Assembly: GCA_945862265.1 (NCBI GenBank)
Contig: CAMAXP010000023.1
Location: 1-64,000, forward strand
DNA length: 64,000 nucleotides
DNA from: Bordetella parapertussis
GTDB taxonomy: Bacteria > Pseudomonadota > Gammaproteobacteria > Burkholderiales > SG8-39
Direction: 5' to 3'
Within the stretch, counting starts at the first letter, position 1; each line of letters begins with the position of its first letter. Both the position numbers and the translations under genes were made by a program. The notes beneath the pieces are model-generated. The model did no database searches and was not told the DNA's origin. It saw only the letters and a list, made by a program, of their open reading frames with translations. Of the stretch, positions 17,210-25,040 are shown in pieces.

Positions 17210-18343
17210 TCAGGCCCCGCGCTTGGGCAGGTCGGCGTAACCGACGACTTCGAGGCCGAAGCCGGCCATGCTCGGCATCTTGCGCGGCGCCGCCAGCAGC
17301 CGCATGCGCCCCACGCCGAGGTCGCGCAGGATCTGCGCGCCAATGCCGTAGGTGCGCAGGTCCGCGCTGCGGTCCGAGCGGCGCGAAGCGCGCGCATCCG
17401 GAGAGTCGTCGAGGAGGCGCGCTTCCAGCGCATCATCGGATTGCGAGCAGTTGAGCAGCACGGCCACACCATTGCCGTTGGAGGCAATGGCTGAAAGCGC
17501 CTCGCCCACGCCCCAGGAGTGCGGGCCGACACCGGTTTCCAGCAGGTCGATCACCGACAACGGCTCGTGCACGCGCACCAGCGTTTCGGCGGCGGCCTTG
17601 ATTTCGCCTTTCACGAGGGCAAGGTGGCTCGAGCCGGTGGGCTTGTCGCGGTAGGCCACCAGCTTGAAGCGGCCATGGGCGGTCTCGATGTCGCGTTCGA
17701 CGATGCGGCGCACGAACGATTCGTTCGCGCTGCGGTAATGGATCAGGTCGGCGATCGTGCCGATCTTGAGTCCGTGCTCCGCGGCGAACACGACGAGGTC
17801 CGGCAACCGCGCCATCGTGCCGTCGTCATTGAGGATCTCGCAGATCACCGCAGCCGGCGTGAGGCCCGCGAGCGCTGCGAGGTCGCAGCCAGCCTCGGTA
17901 TGCCCTGCGCGCACCAGCACGCCGCCGGGCTGGGCGGTGATCGGGAAGATATGGCCGGGCTGGACGATGTCGGAGGGCTTCGCGTCTTTTGCGACCGCGA
18001 CCTGCACCGTGCGCGCGCGGTCGTGCGCCGAGATGCCGGTGGTCACGCCCTCGGCTGCCTCGATCGACGCGGTGAAGTTGGTGCCCATCGGGGAGCGGTT
18101 GTCGCGCACCATGGGCTGGATGCCGAGCTGCCGGCAACGCTCGCCGGTCAGCGTGAGGCAGACGAGGCCGCGTGCATGGCGCACCATGAAGTTGATGGCC
18201 TCAGGCGTCACGTGCTCCGCGGCGATGACGATGTCGCCCTCGTTCTCGCGGTCCTCCTCGTCGACAAGCACGACCATGCGGCCGGCTTTCATTTCGGCGA
18301 CGATCTCGGTGACTGGACTGATGGCTGTGGCTTCACGCCGCAT
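17210..18343 (-). CDS. ribBA: RibB with degenerate RibA domain (RibBX-type)
   Basis: The 377-residue protein begins [21 protein letters not shown]. Its first about 200 residues are 3,4-dihydroxy-2-butanone-4-phosphate synthase, with [24 protein letters not shown] and [15 protein letters not shown]. The C-terminal half has the GTP cyclohydrolase II fold but lacks the three zinc cysteines (HSECLTGD and RCDCG are missing), so cyclohydrolase II activity is unlikely. Such RibBX variants are known in Proteobacteria, and another RibA would be expected elsewhere. No FMN riboswitch is seen; a TATAAT lies close upstream. Confidence 0.93.
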   Translation of the reverse strand: MRREATAISPVTEIVAEMKAGRMVVLVDEEDRENEGDIVIAAEHVTPEAINFMVRHARGLVCLTLTGERCRQLGIQPMVRDNRSPMGTNFTASIEAAEGVTTGISAHDRARTVQVAVAKDAKPSDIVQPGHIFPITAQPGGVLVRAGHTEAGCDLAALAGLTPAAVICEILNDDGTMARLPDLVVFAAEHGLKIGTIADLIHYRSANESFVRRIVERDIETAHGRFKLVAYRDKPTGSSHLALVKGEIKAAAETLVRVHEPLSVIDLLETGVGPHSWGVGEALSAIASNGNGVAVLLNCSQSDDALEARLLDDSPDARASRRSDRSADLRTYGIGAQILRDLGVGRMRLLAAPRKMPSMAGFGLEVVGYADLPKRGA

Positions 18344-18368
18344 GGGGACCCCGCAGGAAGAGCGCCTG

Positions 18369-18374
18369 ATTATA
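18369..18374 (-). promoter_or_regulatory. predicted -10 element of ribBA promoter
   Basis: The minus strand reads GGTATAATCAGG 26 bases before the ribBA ATG, a perfect TATAAT. No good -35 hexamer is present because the upstream 20 bases are the T-rich tail of the rplS terminator. It may restart transcription after that terminator with a leader of roughly 18 bases. Confidence 0.5.
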
Positions 18375-18383
18375 CCTTCGCGA

Positions 18384-18415
18384 CAAAACAAAACGGGGCG
18401 CCAGGGCGCCCCGTT
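18384..18415 (-). terminator. intrinsic terminator after rplS
   Basis: A perfect 11-bp stem, AACGGGGCGCC paired with GGCGCCCCGTT around a two-base loop (18392-18415), is followed on the minus strand by TTTTGTTTTG. It lies just after the rplS stop and ends the rpsP-rimM-trmD-rplS operon ahead of ribBA. Confidence 0.9.
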
Positions 18416-18435
18416 CGCACTGCTGTGACCGGATA

Positions 18436-18876
18436 TCAGTCGGCTTTCGGCTCCGCAGCTGCCGGTGCTGCGACCGGCGCGGCCGGCGCAAGGATCTCGC
18501 CCGCAGCCTCGGCCTGTGCGCGACCGCCGAGCTTTTCCTTGATACGCGCCGACTTGCCGGAACGCTGGCGCAGGTAGTAGAGCTTCGCGCGGCTGACGTC
18601 GCCGCGGCGCTTGATCTCGATCGAGGCAATGATCGGCGAGTGGGTCTGGAACGTGCGCTCCACGCCTTCGCCAGACGATATCTTGCGCACGATGAACGAG
18701 GAGTTGATGCCGCGGTTCTTCTTCGCGACCACCACGCCTTCGAACGCCTGCACGCGCTTACGCTCGCCTTCGACGACCTTGACGCTCACGATGACCGTGT
18801 CGCCGGGGACGAAATCGGGGATGGTCTTGCCGATCCGGGCGATTTCTTCCTGCTCGAGTTTCTGGATCAGATTCAT
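18436..18876 (-). CDS. rplS: 50S ribosomal protein L19
   Basis: L19 lies at the interface of the 30S and 50S subunits. The protein starts [16 protein letters not shown] at ATG 18876 and has the conserved [18 protein letters not shown] and [20 protein letters not shown]. It has 146 residues, about 30 more than the E. coli protein, because of an Ala/Pro-rich C-terminal tail. The start overlaps the trmD stop by one base; an ATG at 18879 is directly in front, but GGAG spacing favours 18876. It is the last gene of its operon. Confidence 0.97.
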   Translation of the reverse strand: MNLIQKLEQEEIARIGKTIPDFVPGDTVIVSVKVVEGERKRVQAFEGVVVAKKNRGINSSFIVRKISSGEGVERTFQTHSPIIASIEIKRRGDVSRAKLYYLRQRSGKSARIKEKLGGRAQAEAAGEILAPAAPVAAPAAAEPKAD

Positions 18877-19622
18877 CATTTCTCTCCGTTGCCTGCTTCC
18901 CGCCGGAACTCTTCCAGCAGGGTCTTTTCTTCCCCCGTCAGGTCGCGTCCTGCGACCAGATCGGGCCTTCTCTTCCAGCTCCGCGCCAACGACTGCTTCA
19001 GCCGCCAGCGCCGGATCCATTCGTGGTGCCCCGACATCAGCACGTCCGGTACCTTCTCGCCCGACCAGACCTCGGGCCGCGTGTACTGCGGGCAATCCAG
19101 CAATCCTGCGGCGAAAGACTCTTCCACCGCCGACTGCCCGTCACCCAGCGCCCCGGGCAACTGCCTCACCACCGCGTCGACCAGCACCATCGCGGCCAGT
19201 TCGCCGCCGGACAGCACGTAATCGCCGACCGACACTTCCTCATCGACGCATTTCTCGATCAACCGCTCGTCGATGCCTTCGTACCTGCCGCAGAGCAGCG
19301 TCAGCGCCGGCTCTGCCGCAAGGCTCATCACCAACTTGTGATCGAGCCTTGCGCCCTGCGGCGACAGGTAGATCACCCTGCCGCCTCCCGCAGCCTTCAC
19401 TGCAGCTATCGCCTTCTCCAGCGGCTCGGCCAGCATCACCATGCCCGGGCCACCGCCATACGGCCGATCATCGATCGTCCGGTAGTTATCCGTCGTGAAA
19501 TCCCTGGGGTTCCACGCATTGAACTGCCACAGCCCCTTCTCCAGCGCCCGGCTCGTGATGCCGCTCTGCGTCACCGCGGCGAACATCTCCGGGAACAGCG
19601 TGATTGCGTCGAACCGGATCAT
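18876..19622 (-). CDS. trmD: tRNA (guanine-37-N1)-methyltransferase
   Basis: TrmD methylates G37 next to the anticodon and prevents frameshifting. The 248-residue protein starts [14 protein letters not shown]. It shows YGGGPGMVM near residue 55 and the trefoil-knot SAM site [26 protein letters not shown] and [19 protein letters not shown]. Normal length. It follows rimM by 19 bases and overlaps rplS. Confidence 0.97.
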   Translation of the reverse strand: MIRFDAITLFPEMFAAVTQSGITSRALEKGLWQFNAWNPRDFTTDNYRTIDDRPYGGGPGMVMLAEPLEKAIAAVKAAGGGRVIYLSPQGARLDHKLVMSLAAEPALTLLCGRYEGIDERLIEKCVDEEVSVGDYVLSGGELAAMVLVDAVVRQLPGALGDGQSAVEESFAAGLLDCPQYTRPEVWSGEKVPDVLMSGHHEWIRRWRLKQSLARSWKRRPDLVAGRDLTGEEKTLLEEFRREAGNGEK

Positions 19623-19641
19623 GTTTTCACCAGCCCCGCCT

Positions 19642-20127
19642 TCACCAATCCTTTTCCCAATCGACCTCGATGCGCCGGGCCTTCAGGTCCACACTCTGCA
19701 CCACGGTCCAGGGGATCAACCGCTTGACCTCGCCCGCCTCACCGTCCACGGCGTCGATCACGTCCTGCGCGCCGTTGCTGAACATCTCTTTCACTGCGCC
19801 GAGGGATTCACCCCGGGTATTCACCACTGCCAGGCCGATCAAGTCCGACCAGTAGTAGCTTCCGTCGTCCGGCTTGGGCAGCGTCTCGCGGGGAACTGCG
19901 ACTTCGCTGCCTTTCAGTTTCAACGCTGCATCACGGTCCGTGAGCCCTTCCAGCTGGGCCACCACCTGCGTGATGTGCAACCGCGCTTCGAGCACCTTGT
20001 ATTCCTTCCACGCCCCTTCGCGACCGACCAGCCAGGTCTCGTAGGTAGCCAGCGTTTCAGGATCCTCGGTGAAAGGGTCGACGCGAACGCCGCCTTTCAC
20101 ACCCCACGAGCCGAAGATCCGGCCCAT
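19642..20127 (-). CDS. rimM: 16S rRNA processing protein RimM
   Basis: RimM binds S19 in the 30S head and assists maturation. The frame from ATG 20127 starts [16 protein letters not shown], the conserved RimM N-terminus, with the PRC-barrel part [17 protein letters not shown] and the C-terminal ending [21 protein letters not shown]. Known RimM proteins usually have about eight residues before this MGRI segment. The frame does extend upstream (codons for TSKPVI) but without a standard start codon before the rpsP stop, so the start is somewhat uncertain. Length 161 is near normal. Confidence 0.94.
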   Translation of the reverse strand: MGRIFGSWGVKGGVRVDPFTEDPETLATYETWLVGREGAWKEYKVLEARLHITQVVAQLEGLTDRDAALKLKGSEVAVPRETLPKPDDGSYYWSDLIGLAVVNTRGESLGAVKEMFSNGAQDVIDAVDGEAGEVKRLIPWTVVQSVDLKARRIEVDWEKDW

Positions 20128-20144
20128 GATGACGGGTTTCGAGG

Positions 20145-20420
20145 TCAGGCTGCTTTGGCCGGCGCGTTGGTCGTTGCGCCGCGCGCGAACTGCTTGACCA
20201 GACGGTTCACGGTCGGGGAGAGCTGCGCGCCCACGCCTTTCCAGTGCTTCACGCGATCGACATCCACGCGCAGCGCCTCGCGGCCTGCCGGGGCTTTCGG
20301 GTCATAGAACCCGACGCGCTCGATGAAGCGGCCGTCGCGCGGGTCGCGCGAGTCGGCAACCACCATGTTGTAGAAGGGCCGGTGCTTGGCGCCACCGCGG
20401 GCCAGACGAATAACAACCAT
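20145..20420 (-). CDS. rpsP: 30S ribosomal protein S16
   Basis: S16 is an early assembly protein of the 30S subunit. The 91-residue protein starts [25 protein letters not shown] and includes [12 protein letters not shown] and [15 protein letters not shown]. It is the first gene of the rpsP-rimM-trmD-rplS operon, with a TATAAT 36 bases upstream and divergent from a small DNA-binding protein gene. Confidence 0.97.
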   Translation of the reverse strand: MVVIRLARGGAKHRPFYNMVVADSRDPRDGRFIERVGFYDPKAPAGREALRVDVDRVKHWKGVGAQLSPTVNRLVKQFARGATTNAPAKAA

Positions 20421-20456
20421 TGGGAACTCCAGGTTCGTCGCAAACGAAAGGCGCGG

Positions 20457-20462
20457 ATTATA
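20457..20462 (-). promoter_or_regulatory. predicted -10 element of rpsP operon promoter
   Basis: The minus strand reads GCGTATAATCC, a perfect TATAAT, 36 bases upstream of the rpsP start. The -35 region (TGGCTA or GGCTAA, 17-18 bases upstream) is poor. Position and operon-leading context support a promoter. Confidence 0.55.
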
Positions 20463-20525
20463 CGCACCGGCCCGGGCACTTAGCCAGCTTTTTTGTGCAT
20501 TAAAGCTAAGGAGTACATACATCAC

Positions 20526-20554
20526 TTGACACAAAGTTCACTTAACTTAAAAAT
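20526..20554 (+). promoter_or_regulatory. predicted promoter with inner dyad, possibly leaderless
   Basis: A perfect -35 TTGACA (20526-20531) is followed, after 16 bases, by TAAAAA (20548-20553). The expected transcription start falls at about 20560-20562, that is at the ATG of the downstream gene, which has no ribosome binding site. Between the hexamers, AAGTT-N5-AACTT (20534-20548) forms an inverted repeat that could be an operator. Confidence 0.45.
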
Positions 20555-20561
20555 CCCGCCC

Positions 20562-21065
20562 ATGCCTACCATCCGGATCGACGACGAAGTGTTCGAGGGC
20601 CTCAAGCAACTGGCCGAGCCTTTTGTCGACACCCCTGCCGCGGTGATACGCAGGCTTCTGATTGAAAAGGGGATCTTGAAAGCGGAGCCCCCGAAGCCGA
20701 AAGCCGCGCCCCGCAACCTTCCCTCTGTAGAGAGAGTGCTCACTCCGCCTTTGACCCCGCAAGCGGTTTACGAGCAGTTCCTCCTTGCCACCCTGGCCCA
20801 GGACTTTGGCGGCCGTGGCGGCAAGCGCGAAGTCACCCAGGCCGCCATCCAGAGAATGGTCCGGCAGGGCTTCATCCGCCCGGCCGATCTCGAACTCGTG
20901 GCCACGGGCGAAACCAAAGCGGAGAACACCATCACCTGGGGCCGCAACGCGCTCAAGAACCGCGGCCTCATCGACCGCGGTTCGCGCCGGGGTGTCTGGG
21001 AACTGACTGAAGAAGGACTGGAAGCGGGCAAGGCTGTGGAGTTGCCCAAGGCGGAGAAGCGGTAA
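20562..21065 (+). CDS. Ribbon-helix-helix plus winged-helix protein (Mrr_N-like)
   Basis: The 167-residue protein begins MPTIRIDDEVFEGLKQLAE, followed by a helix ending RRLLIEKGIL. This resembles a ribbon-helix-helix or SeqA-N type DNA-binding or dimerisation segment (residues 1-38). After a Pro/Lys linker, residues about 68-155 look like a winged helix related to the N-terminal domain of Mrr restriction proteins (ITWGRNALKNRGLI, GSRRGVWELTEEG). No nuclease domain follows. It may be a transcription factor or a solitary specificity-like module. ATG 20562 is preferred because the upstream in-frame residues show no similarity and a -35/-10 pair ends just before it. Confidence 0.75.
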   Translation: MPTIRIDDEVFEGLKQLAEPFVDTPAAVIRRLLIEKGILKAEPPKPKAAPRNLPSVERVLTPPLTPQAVYEQFLLATLAQDFGGRGGKREVTQAAIQRMVRQGFIRPADLELVATGETKAENTITWGRNALKNRGLIDRGSRRGVWELTEEGLEAGKAVELPKAEKR

Positions 21066-21107
21066 AGCCTCCCCTGGGGATGCATGACTACATAGGAAGC
21101 CACGATC

Positions 21108-21128
21108 TTACATATCAATTAAATGTAA
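21108..21128. promoter_or_regulatory. inverted repeat upstream of flavin monooxygenase gene
   Basis: TTACAT and ATGTAA arms with a nine-base spacer form a perfect 6-bp dyad in an AT-rich stretch about 75-95 bases upstream of the downstream ATG. It could be a regulator binding site. No regulator gene lies directly beside it except the small RHH/winged-helix gene. Confidence 0.35.
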
Positions 21129-21133
21129 TTTAC

Positions 21134-21156
21134 CTATGCAACATTGCAAAGCATAG
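21134..21156. promoter_or_regulatory. nested inverted repeat upstream of flavin monooxygenase gene
   Basis: Outer arms CTATGC and GCATAG (11-base spacer) enclose most of an inner perfect dyad, TGCAA-CA-TTGCA (21137-21148). The element lies 47 bases before the ATG and six bases after another dyad. It looks like an operator rather than a terminator because no T-run follows. Confidence 0.4.
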
Positions 21157-21202
21157 TCGCACCAGAGCGACACAGGCATCGCAATACTTCCCAGGAGACG
21201 TT

Positions 21203-22468
21203 ATGCAGGAAAACAAGACTTCGACGGATACCGTTGTCATCGGCGCAGGCCAGGCCGGGGTGGCCATGAGCGCGCACCTGGGCAAACTCGGTGTGCCCCA
21301 CCTTGTCCTGGAGCGCAATCGCATCGCTGAACAATGGCGCACCGGGCGCTGGGACTCGCTGGTCGCCAACGGTCCGGCCTGGCACGATCGCTTCCCGGAA
21401 ATGGAGTTCGACGATCTCGATCCCGGCGCGTTTGCATCGAAAGATCGGGTGGCGGACTATTTCGAAGCGTACGCAAAGAAGATCAACGCCCCCATCCGAA
21501 CCGGGATCGATGTAACGAGCGTGACGCGCAATACCGGACATGCGGGGTTCACGGTTCAGACGTCCGACGGCATCGTCGAAGCACAGCGGGTGGTCGTCGC
21601 GACCGGGCCGTTCCAGGTCCCCCTGATCCCGTCGATCGCCCCCAAAGGCGGGAAACTCCTGCAGATCCACTCAGCCGCCTACCGGAATCCGGCGCAGCTT
21701 CCCGAGGGTGCCGTTCTCGTGGTTGGAGGAGGGTCCTCGGGCGTGCAGATCGCCGATGAATTGTCCAGGGCAGGCCGCAAGGTGTACCTGTCGGTCGGAC
21801 CGCACGATCGTCCGCCGCGCAGCTACCGCGGCCTGGACTACTGCTGGTGGCTGGGCGTGCTCGGCGAGTGGGATGCGGAAACGCCCAAAGCGGGCAGGGA
21901 GCACGTCACCATTGCAGTGAGCGGGGCTCGTGGAGGGCAGACGATCGACTTCCGAAGGCTGGCCCAGGAAGGCATCACGCTCGTCGGCTCGACGGGTTCA
22001 TTTGCCGGGGATGTCGCGACCTTCCAAACGGACCTCGCCGCCAATATTGCGCGAGGCGACGAAAATTACCTGTCCGTGCTGGACGCGGCCGACGCCTACG
22101 CCGCCCGGAACGGCCTCGACCTCCCGCAGGACCCGGAAGCCCGCCGTACTTTCCCCATACCGCAATGCGTGAGCGATCCCCTGCTCGAAGTTGACCTCGC
22201 CAAAGCTGGCATCACCTCGATCATCTGGGCGACCGGCTACACGAACAACTGGGGCTGGCTGAAGGTCAACGCATTCGCCGCCGATGGGAAGCCGAAACAT
22301 CAGCGAGGCGTTTCGATTGAACCCGGTATCTATTTTCTGGGGTTGCCATGGCTGTCACGCCGTGGCTCCTCGTTCATCTGGGGGGTCTGGCACGACGCCA
22401 AGCACATTGCGGGGCATATCGAGACGCAACGCGCCTATCTTTCGTACCAGGAGGCGTCGCGGCGGTAG
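21203..22468 (+). CDS. Flavin-containing monooxygenase-like NAD(P)-binding protein
   Basis: The 421-residue protein starts at ATG 21203 after CCAGGAGACGTT. The FAD motif VVIGAGQAGVAMSAH begins at residue 11, then ERNRIAEQWRTGRWDS. The second nucleotide motif, VLVVGGGSSGVQIADEL, lies near residue 170, and IIWATGYTNNWGWL near 340 is the ATG-type segment of the family. This is the pattern of class B flavoprotein monooxygenases and related indole-3-pyruvate/arsenite-type oxidoreductases. The substrate is unknown. It is a single-gene unit with two upstream dyads and is convergent with the amino-acid-synthesis-family gene. Confidence 0.87.
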   Translation: MQENKTSTDTVVIGAGQAGVAMSAHLGKLGVPHLVLERNRIAEQWRTGRWDSLVANGPAWHDRFPEMEFDDLDPGAFASKDRVADYFEAYAKKINAPIRTGIDVTSVTRNTGHAGFTVQTSDGIVEAQRVVVATGPFQVPLIPSIAPKGGKLLQIHSAAYRNPAQLPEGAVLVVGGGSSGVQIADELSRAGRKVYLSVGPHDRPPRSYRGLDYCWWLGVLGEWDAETPKAGREHVTIAVSGARGGQTIDFRRLAQEGITLVGSTGSFAGDVATFQTDLAANIARGDENYLSVLDAADAYAARNGLDLPQDPEARRTFPIPQCVSDPLLEVDLAKAGITSIIWATGYTNNWGWLKVNAFAADGKPKHQRGVSIEPGIYFLGLPWLSRRGSSFIWGVWHDAKHIAGHIETQRAYLSYQEASRR

Positions 22469-22504
22469 GCGGGACCTCGCGATTTCGCGGAACGCGATAC
22501 GGCG

Positions 22505-23047
22505 CTACAGGATGCGGCTCTTGCCGACGCGCGGATTGGCGCGACCGCCGTCGCTGATGCCGATTGCGACCACAATCTCGTCTGGGCGCGGGGCATCTCC
22601 AACGCAGAGCGTGAGTGTTTCCATTTCGTCGAAAGACCAGACATCGTCTTTGTGCCCGAGCGGCATGTCCAATGTTGCGCCCGCCGCTGCCACCTTGGTC
22701 GTAGACGGGATCACTGCTTTGCCGCCTCCGACCGCCATCCGCATAGGCTTTCCCATTTTCGGATGGCAGATTGCCGCGGCGTGCTCCGCGTCGCCATTTA
22801 CGCCTACGATCGCGCCCTTGCCGTAAGCGACCGGCTTTCCCGGCAGTAGCGCGATGAGTTGTGGCATCAACAATTCGGCAAGTTCCGCGCCAATTTCGTA
22901 CATTGGCGAAAGATCTTGCACCTGCCGCCCTGCAAAGGGATTGGTAATTACAGCAATACCGAGAGCGCGTGTGACCGGGCGCGCTGCCTTGGCGCCCGCT
23001 TCGGCGTAAATTGTGTCGCGCGTTACCACAAGTCTGCGGAGGTCCAT
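22505..23047 (-). CDS. Amino acid synthesis family protein (PF06684-type)
   Basis: The 180-residue protein has the family features RRLVVTRDTIYAEAG at the start, AVITNPFAGR near residue 32, YGKGAIVGVNGDAEHAAA in the middle and KDDVWSFDEMETLTL near 137. The family name is historical; the activity is uncertain, and members often occur with Bug receptors and hydrolases in Burkholderiales. It is the last gene of the minus-strand group Bug receptor, alpha/beta hydrolase, this gene; the gap to the hydrolase is 14 bases, so one transcript is likely. Confidence 0.87.
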   Translation of the reverse strand: MDLRRLVVTRDTIYAEAGAKAARPVTRALGIAVITNPFAGRQVQDLSPMYEIGAELAELLMPQLIALLPGKPVAYGKGAIVGVNGDAEHAAAICHPKMGKPMRMAVGGGKAVIPSTTKVAAAGATLDMPLGHKDDVWSFDEMETLTLCVGDAPRPDEIVVAIGISDGGRANPRVGKSRIL

Positions 23048-23061
23048 TCTTTCGCTAAGCC

Positions 23062-23970
23062 TCAGGTGGCTGTGTCGAGCCGCAGCGCCGTTTGCAGGAA
23101 TTCGGCCATCGCGTCTTCTAATTTGGTGTGGCGCCCTTCCGGCTGCGTAACTATTGAGCTGCAGGGATAGAAATGTGGCGCTCCCGGCACCCGCCAGCTG
23201 TCGTGCGGCACTCCCATCGCGTCGAAATGACGATCAATCATGCTCGCCTGCCTAGCGATGTGGTCGAGGTCAACCTCGCCAGTGACAAAGAACGCCGGGG
23301 GCTCGCTCGCTGCGCCGGTAACGAAGCGCTTGAGATCTTCGGTGGTCATGTACCCCGAGATGGAAATCACAGCGGCGGCGGGAACGCGCTCGCAATAGGC
23401 CGCCGCAAGTGCGATGCGCGCCCCCGCGGAAAACCCGCCTATCGCGATGCGCCCCGGATCGACGCTGTACCGGGACGCGTTCGCCTGCACAAAGCGAAAC
23501 GCCTTCACCATGTCATCGCACGCCGCCTCCATGCCGGCCCAGATCATTTCAGAGGTGGCGGGCGGCAGGCCAAGGAGATTACGCACATAGTCGATGCGCG
23601 AACGCGGGATATTCAGTTTGTCGAGGAAAACAGGCGTAGAACCCGGGTCAGGATCTTCCTGTACCAACCGATAGTCTATTGAATACGCGACGTAGCCGCG
23701 TCGCGCGAATTCGTTGCAATAAACGGACACGGGCGTATTGCGATGGCCTTCATTGTCGAACTCGTCGGCTTCCTTGTTGCCGCGATGAAAGGCACCTCCG
23801 AACGCCATGACGAGGGCGGGCCGCGTCCCATTGACAGGCGCGCCGTCGGGTTCGTAGACATCGAGGCGCAACTCGCGCAGCGTAGGCGTAGTGGAGAAGT
23901 TCACGCCTGCCGTGGCATAAAGCACGTCCCGCGTAACATGCACACCGTGGGTCTTATCGAGGTGGCCCAT
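23062..23970 (-). CDS. Alpha/beta hydrolase (esterase/dienelactone-type)
   Basis: The 302-residue protein has an oxyanion-hole-like AFGGAFHRGNKEADEFD, the nucleophile elbow IGGFSAGARIAL (Ser in GFSAG), a candidate acid in GEVDLDH and a C-terminal PGAPHFY supplying the catalytic histidine. It resembles carboxylesterases of the acetyl-xylan or HSL-like group. ATG 23970 or 23973 overlaps the stop of the Bug gene (ATGATGG), so the two are coupled; AAGGTCG precedes. No signal peptide is seen. The substrate is probably an ester or lactone captured by the neighbouring receptor, which is inference. Confidence 0.87.
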   Translation of the reverse strand: MGHLDKTHGVHVTRDVLYATAGVNFSTTPTLRELRLDVYEPDGAPVNGTRPALVMAFGGAFHRGNKEADEFDNEGHRNTPVSVYCNEFARRGYVAYSIDYRLVQEDPDPGSTPVFLDKLNIPRSRIDYVRNLLGLPPATSEMIWAGMEAACDDMVKAFRFVQANASRYSVDPGRIAIGGFSAGARIALAAAYCERVPAAAVISISGYMTTEDLKRFVTGAASEPPAFFVTGEVDLDHIARQASMIDRHFDAMGVPHDSWRVPGAPHFYPCSSIVTQPEGRHTKLEDAMAEFLQTALRLDTAT

Positions 23971-24938
23971 CATTCGACCTTGACACCAACGGCGCGCACG
24001 AGATCGGCCCACTGGCCGATTTCGCGCCGGTACTGGGCGGTCCATTGCTGCGCGTTGAGCGGTGGCTCGATCGGCACGGAACCTCCGTTCACGATCCGCT
24101 CGCGAATGGCCGGGCGGGCTGCCGCCTCGGAGAACGCAGCGTTCAAGCGTGTGAGAACGGCGCTCGGGACTGCGGCGGGGGCAAACACTCCGTGCCAGCC
24201 AACGGCATCGATGTTAATGCCCGACTCGATCAAGGTAGGCGTCTCCGGCAGCGCGGGCAGGCGCTTGGGACCGGTGACAGCGAGCGCACGCAGGCGCCCC
24301 TGCTTGACGAACGGTGTCATCGAAATCGCGTCGAGAATCCCGAAGGTGACCGCGCCAGCCAGAACGTCGATCGCCGCCGGACCCCCGCCTTTGTACGGCA
24401 CGTGAGTCATGCGCACGTGTCCCATGAGTTGGATGGCTGTGCCGATAAGGTGCGAGGGCGTCGAGTTTCCGAATGAGGCAAAGCTCACCTTTTCGCCGTC
24501 CTTCCTCGCCAGCGCGAGCAGGTCGGGAAAGGTGCGCAAGGGGCTGTCCGGGCGCACCACAACGAGGAGCGGCACTATGGCGATCTGTGCCACGCCGACA
24601 AAATCCTTCGCCGGGTCGTAGCCTGGATTTGCGAGCACCGAGGGCGCAATCACGAACGCCCCGGCGGCGAACAGCAGCGTGTATCCGTCGGCGAGCGAGC
24701 GCGCCACTTCGGCGGACCCGATCGCGCCGCCCGCGCCGGGTTTATTGTCGATGATTACTTGCTGGCCGAGCAACGCGTGCAGCGGCTCGGCAAGCGCGCG
24801 CGCCATGATGTCGCTGCCCCCGCCCGGCGGGCTGGGTACGACGATGCGGATCGGCTTACTCGGAAACGTCTGCGCGGCTGCCGTAGCCGAACCCAGCAGG
24901 AAAATCACGCTTGTAAGAATCCGTGGCCATCGCATCAT
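23970..24938 (-). CDS. Bug/TctC-family substrate-binding protein
   Basis: The 322-residue periplasmic receptor has a signal peptide MMRWPRILTSVIFLLGSA, cleaved near ATAAAQ, and the mature start QTFPSKPIRIVVPSPPGGGSD is typical of the Bug family. ATG 24938 is chosen because GGAG lies seven bases upstream. Later motifs are NKPGAGGAIGSAEVA and HVPYKGGGPAA. It leads a three-gene operon and is divergent from a LysR gene 94 bases away, which probably controls it. No TctA/TctB partner is in the window. Confidence 0.93.
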   Translation of the reverse strand: MMRWPRILTSVIFLLGSATAAAQTFPSKPIRIVVPSPPGGGSDIMARALAEPLHALLGQQVIIDNKPGAGGAIGSAEVARSLADGYTLLFAAGAFVIAPSVLANPGYDPAKDFVGVAQIAIVPLLVVVRPDSPLRTFPDLLALARKDGEKVSFASFGNSTPSHLIGTAIQLMGHVRMTHVPYKGGGPAAIDVLAGAVTFGILDAISMTPFVKQGRLRALAVTGPKRLPALPETPTLIESGINIDAVGWHGVFAPAAVPSAVLTRLNAAFSEAAARPAIRERIVNGGSVPIEPPLNAQQWTAQYRREIGQWADLVRAVGVKVE

Positions 24939-25024
24939 TTCAATCTCCAAGTTGCAACCGTCTCCGCGTGCCCAATGCTATCCCAGCAAAGTATCGGTGA
25001 ACATAGGTCAAAATGCCTGATACG

Positions 25025-25040
25025 ATAAGCGAATGCTTAT
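25025..25040. promoter_or_regulatory. perfect dyad at the lysR start, candidate operator
   Basis: ATAAGC-GAAT-GCTTAT is a perfect 6-bp inverted repeat covering the first ATG of the LysR gene, between it and the divergent Bug operon. LysR regulators often bind such sites and repress themselves. If the second ATG (25039) is used, the dyad ends at the translation start. Confidence 0.4.

Noticed and set aside
18344..18435. Possible FMN riboswitch before ribBA
   Set aside because: The gap is only 92 bases, nearly half of it the rplS terminator, too short for an FMN aptamer, and no conserved RFN-like pairing is visible.
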